64,000 nucleotides of DNA, taken from contig NZ_BSTX01000004.1 of NCBI RefSeq assembly GCF_030269765.1, positions 504,990-568,989 of the forward strand. The letters are read 5' to 3'. The notes beneath the pieces are model-generated. The model saw only the letters and a program-made list of their open reading frames with translations. It did not search any database and was not told the DNA's origin. Origin of the DNA: Actinorhabdospora filicis. GTDB lineage: Bacteria; Actinomycetota; Actinomycetes; Mycobacteriales; Micromonosporaceae. Of this stretch, positions 54,701 through 61,607 are shown in pieces (position 1 is the stretch's first letter; each line of letters starts with the position of its first letter). A program made the translations under genes and the position numbers.

Positions 54701-57700
54701 GGGTTCGGTGGAACCCGCCGTGCCGCGCGCCGTTTCCGCTGCCGTGCCCGGTGCCGCGAACAGGGACGGACCGGTGGGGGACGTGCGCTCGCCGCCCGTG
54801 TCGCCGCCCCTGCGGCGTCCACCGAAGGCATTGCCCAGCTCGGACAGACCCCGTTCGGACAGGCCTCGTTCGGACAGGCCCGGCCCGGACGGACCCGCCG
54901 CGCGGGGACCGTCCTGCTCGGCGGTGACCGCCCCGGGACCGGAAGGACCGGATGGGGAGGACGCAGGACGATCCCCGGCGGGGGAGGCGGCCGGTCCCGC
55001 GGAACCGGTGTCCGTCTCCATCGCCGTGGCCGCATCCGCGTCGGGTGCCTGGACACCACGCGTCTCGGCCGCGTGCCGGGTGGATGCGGGTCGTGGACTC
55101 TCGTGCGAGCGCGCCTCCGCCGGTCGGTCCGCCGCCGTCGGCCTACCGTCCTGGATGCGTGCGCTCTCCGCTTCACGTTCGATGACCCGTTGGCCCCGAT
55201 CGGGGCCGGACGCGGCTCGATCGTCAGCCGCGTGACCGGTCGCGCGCTCATCCGCTGCCGCCGTGTCGACTGAGGCGGCGCTCTTCATGGGCGTGACCGT
55301 CTCGTCACCGTACACGATGGATTCGCCCGATTCAACCCCCCCGGTTTCGGGGCTCTTCCGGGGCGCCGGGAGGGCGGGGCGGGCGGGCGCGAACCGCGCG
55401 CGCAGCTCCGCCAGGGGCGTCCAGCCCTCGCGCATGGCGGTGGGCGGCACTCCGAAGTCGACGATCGCGGCGAGTTCGTCCACGCCCATGTCGCGCAGGG
55501 ATTCCACGAGGGTCCCGGCCGAGGCGGGGGTGCCGATCAGCGTGCGCGTCCCGCAGAAGCGGTCGTAGGCGCGGCGGAACTCCTCTTCTCGGTCGCCGGA
55601 GGCGTCCGCGCCGAGGCTCGCCAGCAGCCGGGCGTCGGTGGCGAGGGTGCGGGACAGCGGCCCGAACGCCTCGCGCCGGGCCGCCGCGAGGTCGGCGGCG
55701 AGGTGTGTGTACAGCTCCACCACCACGCGTCCGCCACCGGCGGCGCGGTAGGCCTCGACGCCCGCGCGCAGCTCCGCCGGGCCGAAGGTCACCAGGTCGG
55801 CGAGCACGTCGACGCCGAGGCGGCCGGCGCGCTCGAAGTCCGCGTGGGTCTCCGCGCGCAGGGACAGGGGCGCGTCGTGCTGGACCGGCGCGGGGTGCAG
55901 GCGCACGTCGTCCAGTGGGGAGCCCAGCCAGAACGCGTCGAAGGCGGCGACGTCGGCGTCGGGGGCGTCGAGCAGCGTCAGCGCCACCCGGCCGCCCGAG
56001 AGGTTGTCCACCATCGCCCATTCCTCGGCGGTGCGGACCACGTCGGGCACCGGTACCGCCGCGTGCAGGCGGACGGCCGAGGTGTCGGCGGCCAGGGCTG
56101 TGGCCAGAACCGCCGCCGAGGGGAAGGGGCCGGCGTGGCCGAGCGGCGCGCGTCCCGGCAGCCACAGGGTCCGCAGGCCGTGCTCCTCGCTGAACCTGGC
56201 CGCCTCGCGCAGCAGCGAGTACCCGCCGCCCACGGCGTCGACGAAGCACAGGCCGATGTCGGGGCTGCTGGCCGAGGCCGTCGCCGCGGGCGCCACCGGC
56301 CGGTCGGACGCCAGGTGCTCCGCCGCGCGCGCCGCCGTCGCGGCGGCCTCGGCGGCGAGGCGGATCGCCTCGGCCAGCGCGTCGCGGCCTCCCGTCGCCA
56401 CGGGGACGGGTGTCGAGGCGGGGCGTGGCATCTGCTGGTCTCCTGTGGACGGCGCTGGGGGGATGGTCTCTTGACGGAACGGGTAGAGTGGCAGGTCAGT
56501 ACGTCGACCGTCGCTCTCGGCGGTCAGGGCTCCCCAGTCGACGGGGACGCCCGCGCAGTGCAGTTCCCCGATCGCGCGGTGGAAGGCGTCCACTTCGGCG
56601 TCTTCCCGGCCGCTGGGGATCGCGGGAACACCCGGCGCCGCCGCGCGTGCCAGCCGGGTCAGCATCGGCTGCGTCCCCACCTCCAGCAGCACCGCGTCGG
56701 GGGTGTCGGCCAGCTCTTCCAGCAGCGCGTCGAAACGGACCGTCTGCCGTGACTGCGCCACGACGTACGCCGCCCCGGGCGTCCATCCCGCCGGCCGGAC
56801 GCTCCCGTCGAGCCCCGACAAGAAGGGAGTCTGTATAGCCCGCCACGTCACCGACTCGGCCAGTGCGCGCAGCGCGCCGCGGATCTCGTCCAGCGGTGCC
56901 GCGTGGTAGGCGCGCGTGACCGGTACGCGCTGCCAGCGCAGGTCCAGGGCCTTCGCCAGGCGGCACGCCTTGTCCACGGTGCCCGCCGCGCCCGCCAGGA
57001 CGTGGTTCTCGGGCCCGTTCACGATGGCCAGGGTCAGGCCCGGGCAGGCCGCCAGGACGGTGTCGACCGTCCCCCGGTCGGCCAGCACGGTGACCATCCC
57101 GCCGGGGGGCGTGTCCTGCTCGACCAGCGCGGAGAACCCGGTGACCAGGCGCATCCCGTCGGCCAGGGACAGCCCACCGGCGGCGTGCAGCGCCGCCAGC
57201 TCGCCGAAGCCGTGCCCGAGGACGACGTGCGGGCGCACGCCCAGGTGCCGCCACAGCGCGGTCATCCCGGCCTGGACGGCGAACTGCGCGGGCAGCGCGG
57301 TGCCCGGCTCGGGTGCGGCGTCGCCGAGGGCGATGGGGACCAGCGGTCTGCCCGCCAGGCGGGCGAAGCGTGCCCCGGCCTCGTCGAGCACGTCCCGGAA
57401 GTGCCCGCACCTCTCGTAGAGGGCCTTGGCGGTCTTGTGGCCGGGCTCGGTGAGGCCGGTGTAGGCGAAGACGGGCCGGACGCGGTCGCTGGCGGTGTAG
57501 GCGGAGTAGTGCTCCGAGCGCGTCCCGGACAGGTAGGCGTCCAGGCCCTCGGCGAATTCGCCGTCGGTGGCGCCGTAGACCACGAGGCGGTGCCGCGCGT
57601 GGCGGCGGCCGAGGGCGGCGGTGGTGACCACGTCGGCGGCGCGCGGGGCCTGGTCCAGCCGCGCGCGGTAGGCGGCGGCCAGCTCGCGGAGGGTGTCGGC

Positions 57701-58414
57701 GTGCCCGGCGGACACCGGCAGCAGCGCGGGCACCGGCGGCAGGGCGTCGGAGCGGCGGGCGCCGTGCGGCATGCCGTGGTGCTGCGCGACGACGGCGTGC
57801 GCGTCGTCGACGGCCACGGACGCCAGGCGCGGCCCGACGGTGTTCTCCTCGCCGTCGCGCACCGCGCGAACGGCCGCGACCAGGTCGGCCGCGGACAGGG
57901 TGACGTCCTCGGCGCTCACCCCGGCGGCGTTGAGCGCGTCGGTCTCGGCGTCGGCGGAGACCGCCACGCCCAGGATGACCGCGTGCACGCGGTCGCCGTC
58001 GGCGAGGGCGCGGTCGAGGTGCTTCAGCGCCAGCACCGAGGCGCCGGAGGCGTCGTCCCAGTGCCCGGCGAGGGCCAGGTCGGCCTCGCCGTCCAGCAAC
58101 GCGCGCGCGGCCAGCTGCACCGCGACCAGCGCGGTGGACGCGCCGGTCCACACGCCCACGGCGGGGCCGGGCAGGCGCAGCCGCGCGGCCGTTTCGTCGT
58201 CCACAGTGGACTCTGGAGGACCCGCCCACAGGCCCGCGCGCACCCCGCCGCCGGCGTATCCGGCGTCCTCCAGGGCGTGGTGGGCCGTCATGAGGAAGAC
58301 GCGACGGGAAGGGGGTGTCGACACGGGGTCGGCCACGGCGAAGAAACCCGGGTCGAACGTGTCGCCGGGCACGCCTTCGGCCATGCCAATGACGGCGATG
58401 CGGCGGTCATTCAT
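48767..58414 (-). CDS. giant PKS/NRPS-like protein with degenerate active sites (pseudo-megasynthase)
   Basis: A 3,215-aa protein with GGAGG before the ATG at 58414. Domains in order: a shortened KS (1-250) with Ala92 in place of the Cys (VWTGASTAL); AT (about 340-590) with Gly402 for the Ser (GHGFGELAA) but His504 kept; a luciferase-like FMN monooxygenase (about 715-1005; TAEEWAMVDNLSGGRV); a low-complexity Pro/Ala/Gly/Glu region (about 1010-2085); the C-terminal part of a condensation domain (2085-2295); an adenylation domain (2295-2790) with NAYGPTEAT and YRTGDLARW kept, a broken A3 loop, and Arg2777 for the A10 Lys (GGRLDRD); and a terminal condensation domain with HHLLTDD at 2926-2932 (normally HHxxxDG). 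No ACP/PCP (GGxS) is seen. Product synthesis by the usual route seems impossible, so a scaffold, regulatory or altered enzymatic role is inferred. Confidence 0.8.
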   Translation of the reverse strand: MNDRRIAVIGMAEGVPGDTFDPGFFAVADPVSTPPSRRVFLMTAHHALEDAGYAGGGVRAGLWAGPPESTVDDETAARLRLPGPAVGVWTGASTALVAVQLAARALLDGEADLALAGHWDDASGASVLALKHLDRALADGDRVHAVILGVAVSADAETDALNAAGVSAEDVTLSAADLVAAVRAVRDGEENTVGPRLASVAVDDAHAVVAQHHGMPHGARRSDALPPVPALLPVSAGHADTLRELAAAYRARLDQAPRAADVVTTAALGRRHARHRLVVYGATDGEFAEGLDAYLSGTRSEHYSAYTASDRVRPVFAYTGLTEPGHKTAKALYERCGHFRDVLDEAGARFARLAGRPLVPIALGDAAPEPGTALPAQFAVQAGMTALWRHLGVRPHVVLGHGFGELAALHAAGGLSLADGMRLVTGFSALVEQDTPPGGMVTVLADRGTVDTVLAACPGLTLAIVNGPENHVLAGAAGTVDKACRLAKALDLRWQRVPVTRAYHAAPLDEIRGALRALAESVTWRAIQTPFLSGLDGSVRPAGWTPGAAYVVAQSRQTVRFDALLEELADTPDAVLLEVGTQPMLTRLARAAAPGVPAIPSGREDAEVDAFHRAIGELHCAGVPVDWGALTAESDGRRTDLPLYPFRQETIPPAPSTGDQQMPRPASTPVPVATGGRDALAEAIRLAAEAAATAARAAEHLASDRPVAPAATASASSPDIGLCFVDAVGGGYSLLREAARFSEEHGLRTLWLPGRAPLGHAGPFPSAAVLATALAADTSAVRLHAAVPVPDVVRTAEEWAMVDNLSGGRVALTLLDAPDADVAAFDAFWLGSPLDDVRLHPAPVQHDAPLSLRAETHADFERAGRLGVDVLADLVTFGPAELRAGVEAYRAAGGGRVVVELYTHLAADLAAARREAFGPLSRTLATDARLLASLGADASGDREEEFRRAYDRFCGTRTLIGTPASAGTLVESLRDMGVDELAAIVDFGVPPTAMREGWTPLAELRARFAPARPALPAPRKSPETGGVESGESIVYGDETVTPMKSAASVDTAAADERATGHAADDRAASGPDRGQRVIEREAESARIQDGRPTAADRPAEARSHESPRPASTRHAAETRGVQAPDADAATAMETDTGSAGPAASPAGDRPASSPSGPSGPGAVTAEQDGPRAAGPSGPGLSERGLSERGLSELGNAFGGRRRGGDTGGERTSPTGPSLFAAPGTAAETARGTAGSTEPGDRDTTAEGSATEPDHDTHSFARAALDAALAEADRADREAATGTTGAQALPAEQTAPDEQPGADERSVPDGASAHQRTGRSDMDRPRGRVRPGGYDEPAIGHGDQIGQIGHTEARGSGDTGGVPDERSRAPRSGGDAPGGHPEQRGEHEQYGQHGQGSQEGPQGPRRQSGDPAGRWAAHPLADAAEDRASHEGAARADTPVGERDTRPAEAPARHQGAEPVVAPAHERDTRPAASSGGHGDHGGRDGDMPGSHTTDPGLGQGGHGGQISRGGPFSQGGQGGRGGWDDTRRPGGPEADPRTGPVSGAQAGPGAHPGPGTHTGPETHSGPESHVGPETAGPGAYAEARDAGSEQRPLRRSAVSFVPPRQQSGGPGETIPSAPAEAGRGQGSEEGHRRAAEAPARGESTVYGPGARADGPVPGTPFGPRAATAEQAARTPGAPEASGGFADGREAPVADDSAERPGSRAENGFAVAPGAEGPAAGRSPVDRYTAVTAGEPSHAAAQVAPGEREAPSHAPDDRAPETAGPVPAPAHEPERPARGGHRAPEGFGAEPSGTEPTGAQSFGTEPLETGLIETEPFEAEPFEARPSGAASPEAEFFGAPAAGSAPAQDQRPAGSLPQTGFAPAAPAEGGPSQDRPMRSEAAQGDAAQSGSAQGGAAQGDTAGARFGEIGSVPGAPVPGGAAPAAGPVNRFPGHAAEPAGPRSFVPAPVTSGLQMPPQAPAQPRPPVPEPATGATTEPAAVPVHGPIDGPAPVAEAPRGPVSGPPSTPADVARAVPGVSFAPTAPPAPAGVSGRAQVPAPVPAPVEGAAQHAPVPEAPAGAPDAAAVAEPDTRSFTVPPAPAPAPPTHPYLTRLLSAPVPVLSLPADRMRTGAPPERFGVEECELGLKLTGALTRLGEPQGPDAPVLAGVAITLRRFSGQDDLIIGRADGPPVRVDLGGDPSFAEVMHRVRTSLAEAAGFDGPAPEVPVATAVGARAAEISWSLLPHAGGATVQVGYAADLFEPHTARRLGHYLRDFLTAASEDPQQRLSQLDDLSDDDMGALDHWHRGSHADLPDAPVDELVAAHAARTPDAVAAVCGQDSLTYETLDVLANQVAHQLRGLGVGPSDVVGVLMPRDLRLIVSLLAVVKTGAAYLSLDPFQDPEAIAHVLADSRAKLTVAETGLAGLLPEDAPRMSPNPGELAEYPGTPLERVAGPDDACYVVYDSRRDSSGQSSPAGHGSLASHGVVVSHRSVTNLCGWYHRRFRVTAEDRASVLCRPGGDASVLEIWPALTAGAAIVVATDDVPMTAPDVARWFAMSAATIAVLPTGLGEALLALPDAVRHAGALRSLIVSGDPLYRRPRGDLPFEVVNAYGPTEATVMVASHTATSDGEGGVLLGSPIDNTRLYVLDGAGRPVPVGVPGELYVAGDCLASGYLHADDLTARRFPVDGAGQRYYRTGDLARWTNGGVLEFKGRINEQVPLGGHRVDPGEVAGRLRTRPGVADAAVLAMRAADGSPYLAAFVVPDGDPSDLSVGLPPYLVPARWVTMDALPYDLGGRLDRDALLTALTPPEDRRSGPLASVQSRMAGFSERLGAALNIAVPVDLSGDLDTALLKEALTRLAVRHHSLRSRFFERDGAWVQEVLDDPEGRLKSLDLTALPEQQRGERAGQRADEARAELFDLGDGHAWRAVLIRLGEHEWRLVLVFHHLLTDDWARHLFLTELAELYNALAEGRQPRLPEPSQAIAYALAERRPDEDARMDYWTRRLDGVRLSLPLPYDTPDASGGRVFTEVPLPAEVVEGALTLARETACAPYSVFAAALGVFLSKMTGAGRIVLRTQYPDRDDPRSARLMASLATAAVLDLDIAPGLGFADLVTAVEHDHTEGLANHVALHRLLDVLAERGSAAPGELPQFLFPGAFVGTLPLSGVRASLENPPVTPGLPGTVFVCVPGTDAWHLGLSHSPAQLRPETATAWLDTYATVLAQLCAEPETPIGEL

Positions 58415-58548
58415 CGGCGTCCTCCGCTGCCTCGCCCGCGATGCCCTGGTGCGCCTGGTCCGTACCCGGACAGGGCGCGAGTCTAACAACTCCCATCTAT
58501 GTCCGGTACGGTGCGCACGGGCGTTCGGGGCGTGCTTTTCTTGTAGCC

Positions 58549-59175
58549 GTGAGCACCGTTTCGGGAGATCGCGTCGTCACAGAGCCATCGGTCCTGCGCG
58601 CCCTGGCGCACCCGGCCAGGCTGGCGGTGATCGACCTGCTCACCTCCACCGGCAAGACCGCCACGGCCACCGAGTGCGCCGAGGTCGCGGGCCTGTCGCC
58701 GTCGGCGATGAGCTATCACCTGCGGACCCTCGCCAAGGCCGGGCTCATCGAGGAGGCCCCCGGGCGCGGCGACGGCCGCGAGCGCCTGTGGCGCGCGCCG
58801 ATGACGGGCCTGACCCTGCGCACCGAGCAGGACGCCCCGGACGAGGACAAGCGGGCCTTCAGCGAGGTCGTCGACCTGCACCTGGACCGCCTGGTCCAGC
58901 GGGTCCGGCACTGGATCGCCACCAGCCATGAGGAGTCGCCGGAGTGGTACGAGGCGGTGACCCTGGCCGAGAGCCGCGTGGTGGTCACGGCCGAGGAGAT
59001 GGCGATGCTGCGGACGCAGATCCGCGAGCTGCTGGAGCCCTATCAGCGTCCCGCCCGTCCCGAACCCCCCGAGGGCGCCCGTGAGGCCACGATGGCCCTC
59101 ATCGCCGTGCCCTTGCAGGGCCCGGAGGTCCATCGCAAGGACATGGAGCGCAAAGGGATTGACGGCCCGGGGTGA
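58549..59175 (+). CDS. ArsR-type HTH regulator
   Basis: A 208-aa protein with a winged-helix domain (residues 10-85: SVLRALAHPARLAVIDLLTS, CAEVAGLSPSAMSYHLRTLA, GRGDGRERLWRA) and a helical C-terminal half (DLHLDRLVQRVRHWIATSHE) of the kind found in HTH_20 regulators. It has no ArsR metal-binding CVC motif, so it probably senses a non-metal signal. The start is GTG 58549. It is divergent from the giant gene across 134 bp, and may control it. Confidence 0.87.
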   Translation: MSTVSGDRVVTEPSVLRALAHPARLAVIDLLTSTGKTATATECAEVAGLSPSAMSYHLRTLAKAGLIEEAPGRGDGRERLWRAPMTGLTLRTEQDAPDEDKRAFSEVVDLHLDRLVQRVRHWIATSHEESPEWYEAVTLAESRVVVTAEEMAMLRTQIRELLEPYQRPARPEPPEGAREATMALIAVPLQGPEVHRKDMERKGIDGPG

Positions 59176-59193
59176 TCGGGCGAACCTCGCCCC

Positions 59194-59562
59194 ATGACGT
59201 TATTCGTGCAGAACATCGCCTTCGACTGCGATGACGCCTACACCGTCGGCTCGTTCTGGAGCGCGGTCTTCGGCCTGCCCCTGATGGACGACGACAAGCC
59301 GGGCGATCCGGTCGCGGTGATCCGCCGCGAAGGCGGGAACCTCTACTTCGAGCGCGTCCCGGAGGCCAAGACCGTCAAGAACCGGGTGCACCTGTGCCTG
59401 CAGGCCGGGAAGAACCGTGACGCCGAGTGCGAGCGGATGCTCGCACTCGGCGCCACGATCGTCGACGACCGCCGTCACCTGAAGGAGGACGGGGGCTGGT
59501 GCGTTTTCGCCGACCCGGAGGGGAACGAGTTCTGCGTGCTGGGCCGGGCGGCTACTTCTTAG
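59194..59562 (+). CDS. VOC (glyoxalase/bleomycin-resistance) superfamily protein
   Basis: A 122-aa protein with two beta-alpha-beta-beta-beta halves: VQNIAFDCDDAYTVGSFWSA, NLYFERVPEAKTVKNRVHLC, then MLALGATIVDD and GGWCVFADPEGNEFCVLGRA. His and Glu metal ligands can be placed (HLCLQ, EFCVLG). The substrate is unknown. It lies 18 bp after the ArsR-type gene, probably in one operon, and ends in an 11-bp overlap with a convergent membrane-protein gene. Confidence 0.88.
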   Translation: MTLFVQNIAFDCDDAYTVGSFWSAVFGLPLMDDDKPGDPVAVIRREGGNLYFERVPEAKTVKNRVHLCLQAGKNRDAECERMLALGATIVDDRRHLKEDGGWCVFADPEGNEFCVLGRAATS

Positions 59563-60178
59563 CGCCGCGCCACATGGCCACCGCGACCCAGGCCGCCCCG
59601 ATGGCGATGATGGCGCCGTGCGCGATCCGGACGGGCATCGGCGTGAAGTACTGGGGGATGTAGAGGGCCAGGCCGATCGCGAAGACCACGCCGGTCCAGG
59701 CGCCGGTCAGCTTGGACCGGCCGATCGCGATCGCGGTGAGGACGCCGCCGGCGCCCAGGAGGGCCAGGCCGATCGCGAAGGTCGTCACCGCCGCCGGGTG
59801 GTAACGGAAGGAGTCGACCATGTCCAGCAGCGCCGGGTTGTTGTCGGCGATGGCGCGCGAGGCCATCTCGTGGACGCCGAAGATCTCCGCGCCGTAGTAG
59901 GGGAGCGTCATCCCGGCGCCGATCCAGGTGGTGATCATCGCCCAGCGGCCCGCTTCGGCGCCGCGTGTCTCGCGGACCCGGTCGCGGACGGCGGCCACGC
60001 CCAGTCCGGCCAGGATGAAGGCGAAGACGCCGAGCAGGTGGGCCAGGATCCACTGGTTCGAGGCCATCGCGGTGGCCGGGTCCATTTTGGTCTCGTCGGG
60101 GCGCAGGGCGGGGTAGGCGAGGAACAGCAGGCCGGACGCGGCGAGGGTGATCGCGCCGAGGCGGGGGCGGGTCTGCAT
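59552..60178 (-). CDS. six-TM membrane protein (DUF4386-like)
   Basis: A 208-aa protein with six membrane segments (LGAITLAASGLLFLAYPALR, ILAHLLGVFAFILAGLGVAA, ITTWIGAGMTLPYYGAEIFG, VTTFAIGLALLGAGGVLTAI, WTGVVFAIGLALYIPQYF, HGAIIAIGAAWVAVAMW). The pattern suggests the poorly known DUF4386-type group. AGGAG supports the ATG. It is expressed from a near-consensus promoter (TTGACA, 17 bp, GTTAAC) flanked by operator-like repeats and divergent from the MFS gene. Confidence 0.7.
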   Translation of the reverse strand: MQTRPRLGAITLAASGLLFLAYPALRPDETKMDPATAMASNQWILAHLLGVFAFILAGLGVAAVRDRVRETRGAEAGRWAMITTWIGAGMTLPYYGAEIFGVHEMASRAIADNNPALLDMVDSFRYHPAAVTTFAIGLALLGAGGVLTAIAIGRSKLTGAWTGVVFAIGLALYIPQYFTPMPVRIAHGAIIAIGAAWVAVAMWRGAKK

Positions 60179-60199
60179 CGGGGACTCCTAGATAATGGT

Positions 60200-60265
60200 G
60201 AGCGGTGCTCTCTTCTGAGAGCAGTTAACACGAGACGGGCGCTCACTGTCAAGAGCGGTGCTCTC
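60200..60265. promoter_or_regulatory. paired operator-like repeats bracketing the membrane-protein promoter
   Basis: GAGCGGTGCTCTC occurs twice as a direct repeat, at 60200-60212 and 60253-60265. The right copy is a full palindrome, AGAGC-GGT-GCTCT (60252-60264). A further inverted pair, TGCTCTC/GAGAGCA, is at 60206-60212 and 60217-60223. The copies lie just outside the -35 and -10 boxes, as expected for TetR-type repression. No TetR gene is in the window. Confidence 0.6.
60224..60252 (-). promoter_or_regulatory. sigma-70-like promoter of the six-TM membrane protein gene
   Basis: On the minus strand TTGACA (60252-60247), a 17-base spacer and GTTAAC (60229-60224). Transcription would begin near 60217, about 40 bp before the ATG at 60178. 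Confidence 0.65.
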
Positions 60266-60267
60266 GA

Positions 60268-60356
60268 ATGTTTCGAAGCGAGTATCTGTGCAGGTCAGAA
60301 TAGATCTGAAAGAGGCGCTTGACATCCGAAGATGTGAAGCCTATATTTCGAAACAT
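60268..60356 (+). promoter_or_regulatory. near-consensus promoter and 10-bp inverted repeat of the MFS gene
   Basis: TTGACA at 60319-60324, 17 bases, TATATT at 60342-60347. The predicted start point falls at about 60354-60355, the A of the ATG, so the mRNA is probably leaderless. ATGTTTCGAA (60268-60277) and TTCGAAACAT (60347-60356) are perfect inverted repeats. The right one covers the end of the -10 box and the start codon, a natural repressor site. Confidence 0.7.
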
Positions 60357-61563
60357 GTCTTTCATAGTTTCCCGCTGGCGCGACGTCTACCTCTCCACCG
60401 CCGCTCGCGGCCTCGCCGGAACCGGCACCATGGCCGTCACCGCGACCCTCCTGCTGTCGATCCAGGCCAAGGGCTTCGGCGGATTCGCCGCCGGCGCGCT
60501 CATCACCGTCTTCGCCCTCCCCGTCGTCCTGCTCGCCCCGCTCACCGGACGCCTCGTCGACCGCGTGGACAGCCGGGTCCTGCTCATCGCCGCAGGTGTC
60601 CTGGAGTCCATCGCCTGCTTCGCGCTCTCCCGCACCGACGCGCTGTGGATGATGTACGCCGGCGCCGCCCTGGTGGCCACCGCCGGAGCCGTCATCCAGC
60701 CCACCTTCGGCGCCCTGCTCCCCGCGATGGTCGTCCCCGGCGACCTGCCCCGGGCCGCCGCGCTCAGCCAGACCTCGGCGACCGTCGGCTCCCTCGCCGG
60801 TCCCGCCGCCGCGGGCGTCCTGGTCGGCGCCTTCGACGCCCGGATCGCCTTCACCGTCAGCGCCGTCCTGGTGCTGTTCACCGCCGTCGCCGGGCTGCTC
60901 CTGCGCACCCGCCGCGGCTCCGCCGAGCAGGCCGCCTCGCCCGCCGGGGCCTGGAAGCTCGGCGACGACCACGCCGTCCGCATCTCCGTGCTCGCGCTGA
61001 GCCTGGTCGTCGCCGTCGTGTCCGGCATCAACGTCGCCGAGGTCTTCTTCGTCCGCGGCGACCTGGGCGCCACCGAGACCATGTACGGCTTCGTCGTCGG
61101 CGCCTGGCCGATCGGCATGACCGTCGGCGCGTGGATCCTGTCGGGCTGGCTGCGCAAGGCCGGTGACGCGCAGGTGGTGCGGATGCTGTTCCTGGCGATG
61201 GCCGTGGCCTGCCTGGCCCTGGGCTCCTCGGGCCTGATCTTCGGCTCCGCCTGGCTGCTGCTGCCCTTCTGGTTCATCGGCGGCTTCGGCAACGGCGCCA
61301 TCAACGTCGCCATGGGCGTCCTCGTCGCCCGCCGCGTCGCCCCCGAGGCACGCGGCCGCGCCCAGGCCGTCATCCAGGGCATGGTGCAGGGCAGCTCGCT
61401 GGCCGGCTACCTCGGCATCGGCGCGATCATGGAGCTCGTGGACGCCCGCTGGATCGTGATCGGCGTCGGCACCGGGGGCGTCGTGATGGTCCTGGCCGCC
61501 CTGCCCCTCCTGCGCCGGATCAAGGCCCCTTCGCCCGCGATCGCCGAAACCGTCCCAGCCTGA
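60355..61563 (+). CDS. MFS transporter
   Basis: A 402-aa protein with 12 membrane helices. The conserved loop between helices 2 and 3 is TGRLVDRVDSRVLLIAAGV, and the family's symmetric repeat is visible at VLVARRVAPEARGRAQAV. It looks like an MFS drug or small-molecule exporter of the MFS_3/EntS kind. No ribosome site lies in front of the ATG at 60355, and the promoter places transcription start at the ATG, so leaderless translation is expected. Confidence 0.88.
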   Translation: MSFIVSRWRDVYLSTAARGLAGTGTMAVTATLLLSIQAKGFGGFAAGALITVFALPVVLLAPLTGRLVDRVDSRVLLIAAGVLESIACFALSRTDALWMMYAGAALVATAGAVIQPTFGALLPAMVVPGDLPRAAALSQTSATVGSLAGPAAAGVLVGAFDARIAFTVSAVLVLFTAVAGLLLRTRRGSAEQAASPAGAWKLGDDHAVRISVLALSLVVAVVSGINVAEVFFVRGDLGATETMYGFVVGAWPIGMTVGAWILSGWLRKAGDAQVVRMLFLAMAVACLALGSSGLIFGSAWLLLPFWFIGGFGNGAINVAMGVLVARRVAPEARGRAQAVIQGMVQGSSLAGYLGIGAIMELVDARWIVIGVGTGGVVMVLAALPLLRRIKAPSPAIAETVPA

Positions 61564-61607
61564 GACTAGGGTCGCGGGAGAAGCAGGCGAACCGACAGGA
61601 GACGGAC

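Noticed and set aside
53075..55273. Long plus-strand frames of up to 732 codons opposite the giant gene.
   Set aside because: They lie only opposite the low-complexity region, read as Arg/Gly/Pro runs, and have no domain or ribosome site.
48767..58414. A working NRPS/PKS gene cluster.
   Set aside because: Key KS, AT and A residues are replaced, no carrier domain is visible, and no tailoring, thioesterase or phosphopantetheinyl transferase genes are nearby.
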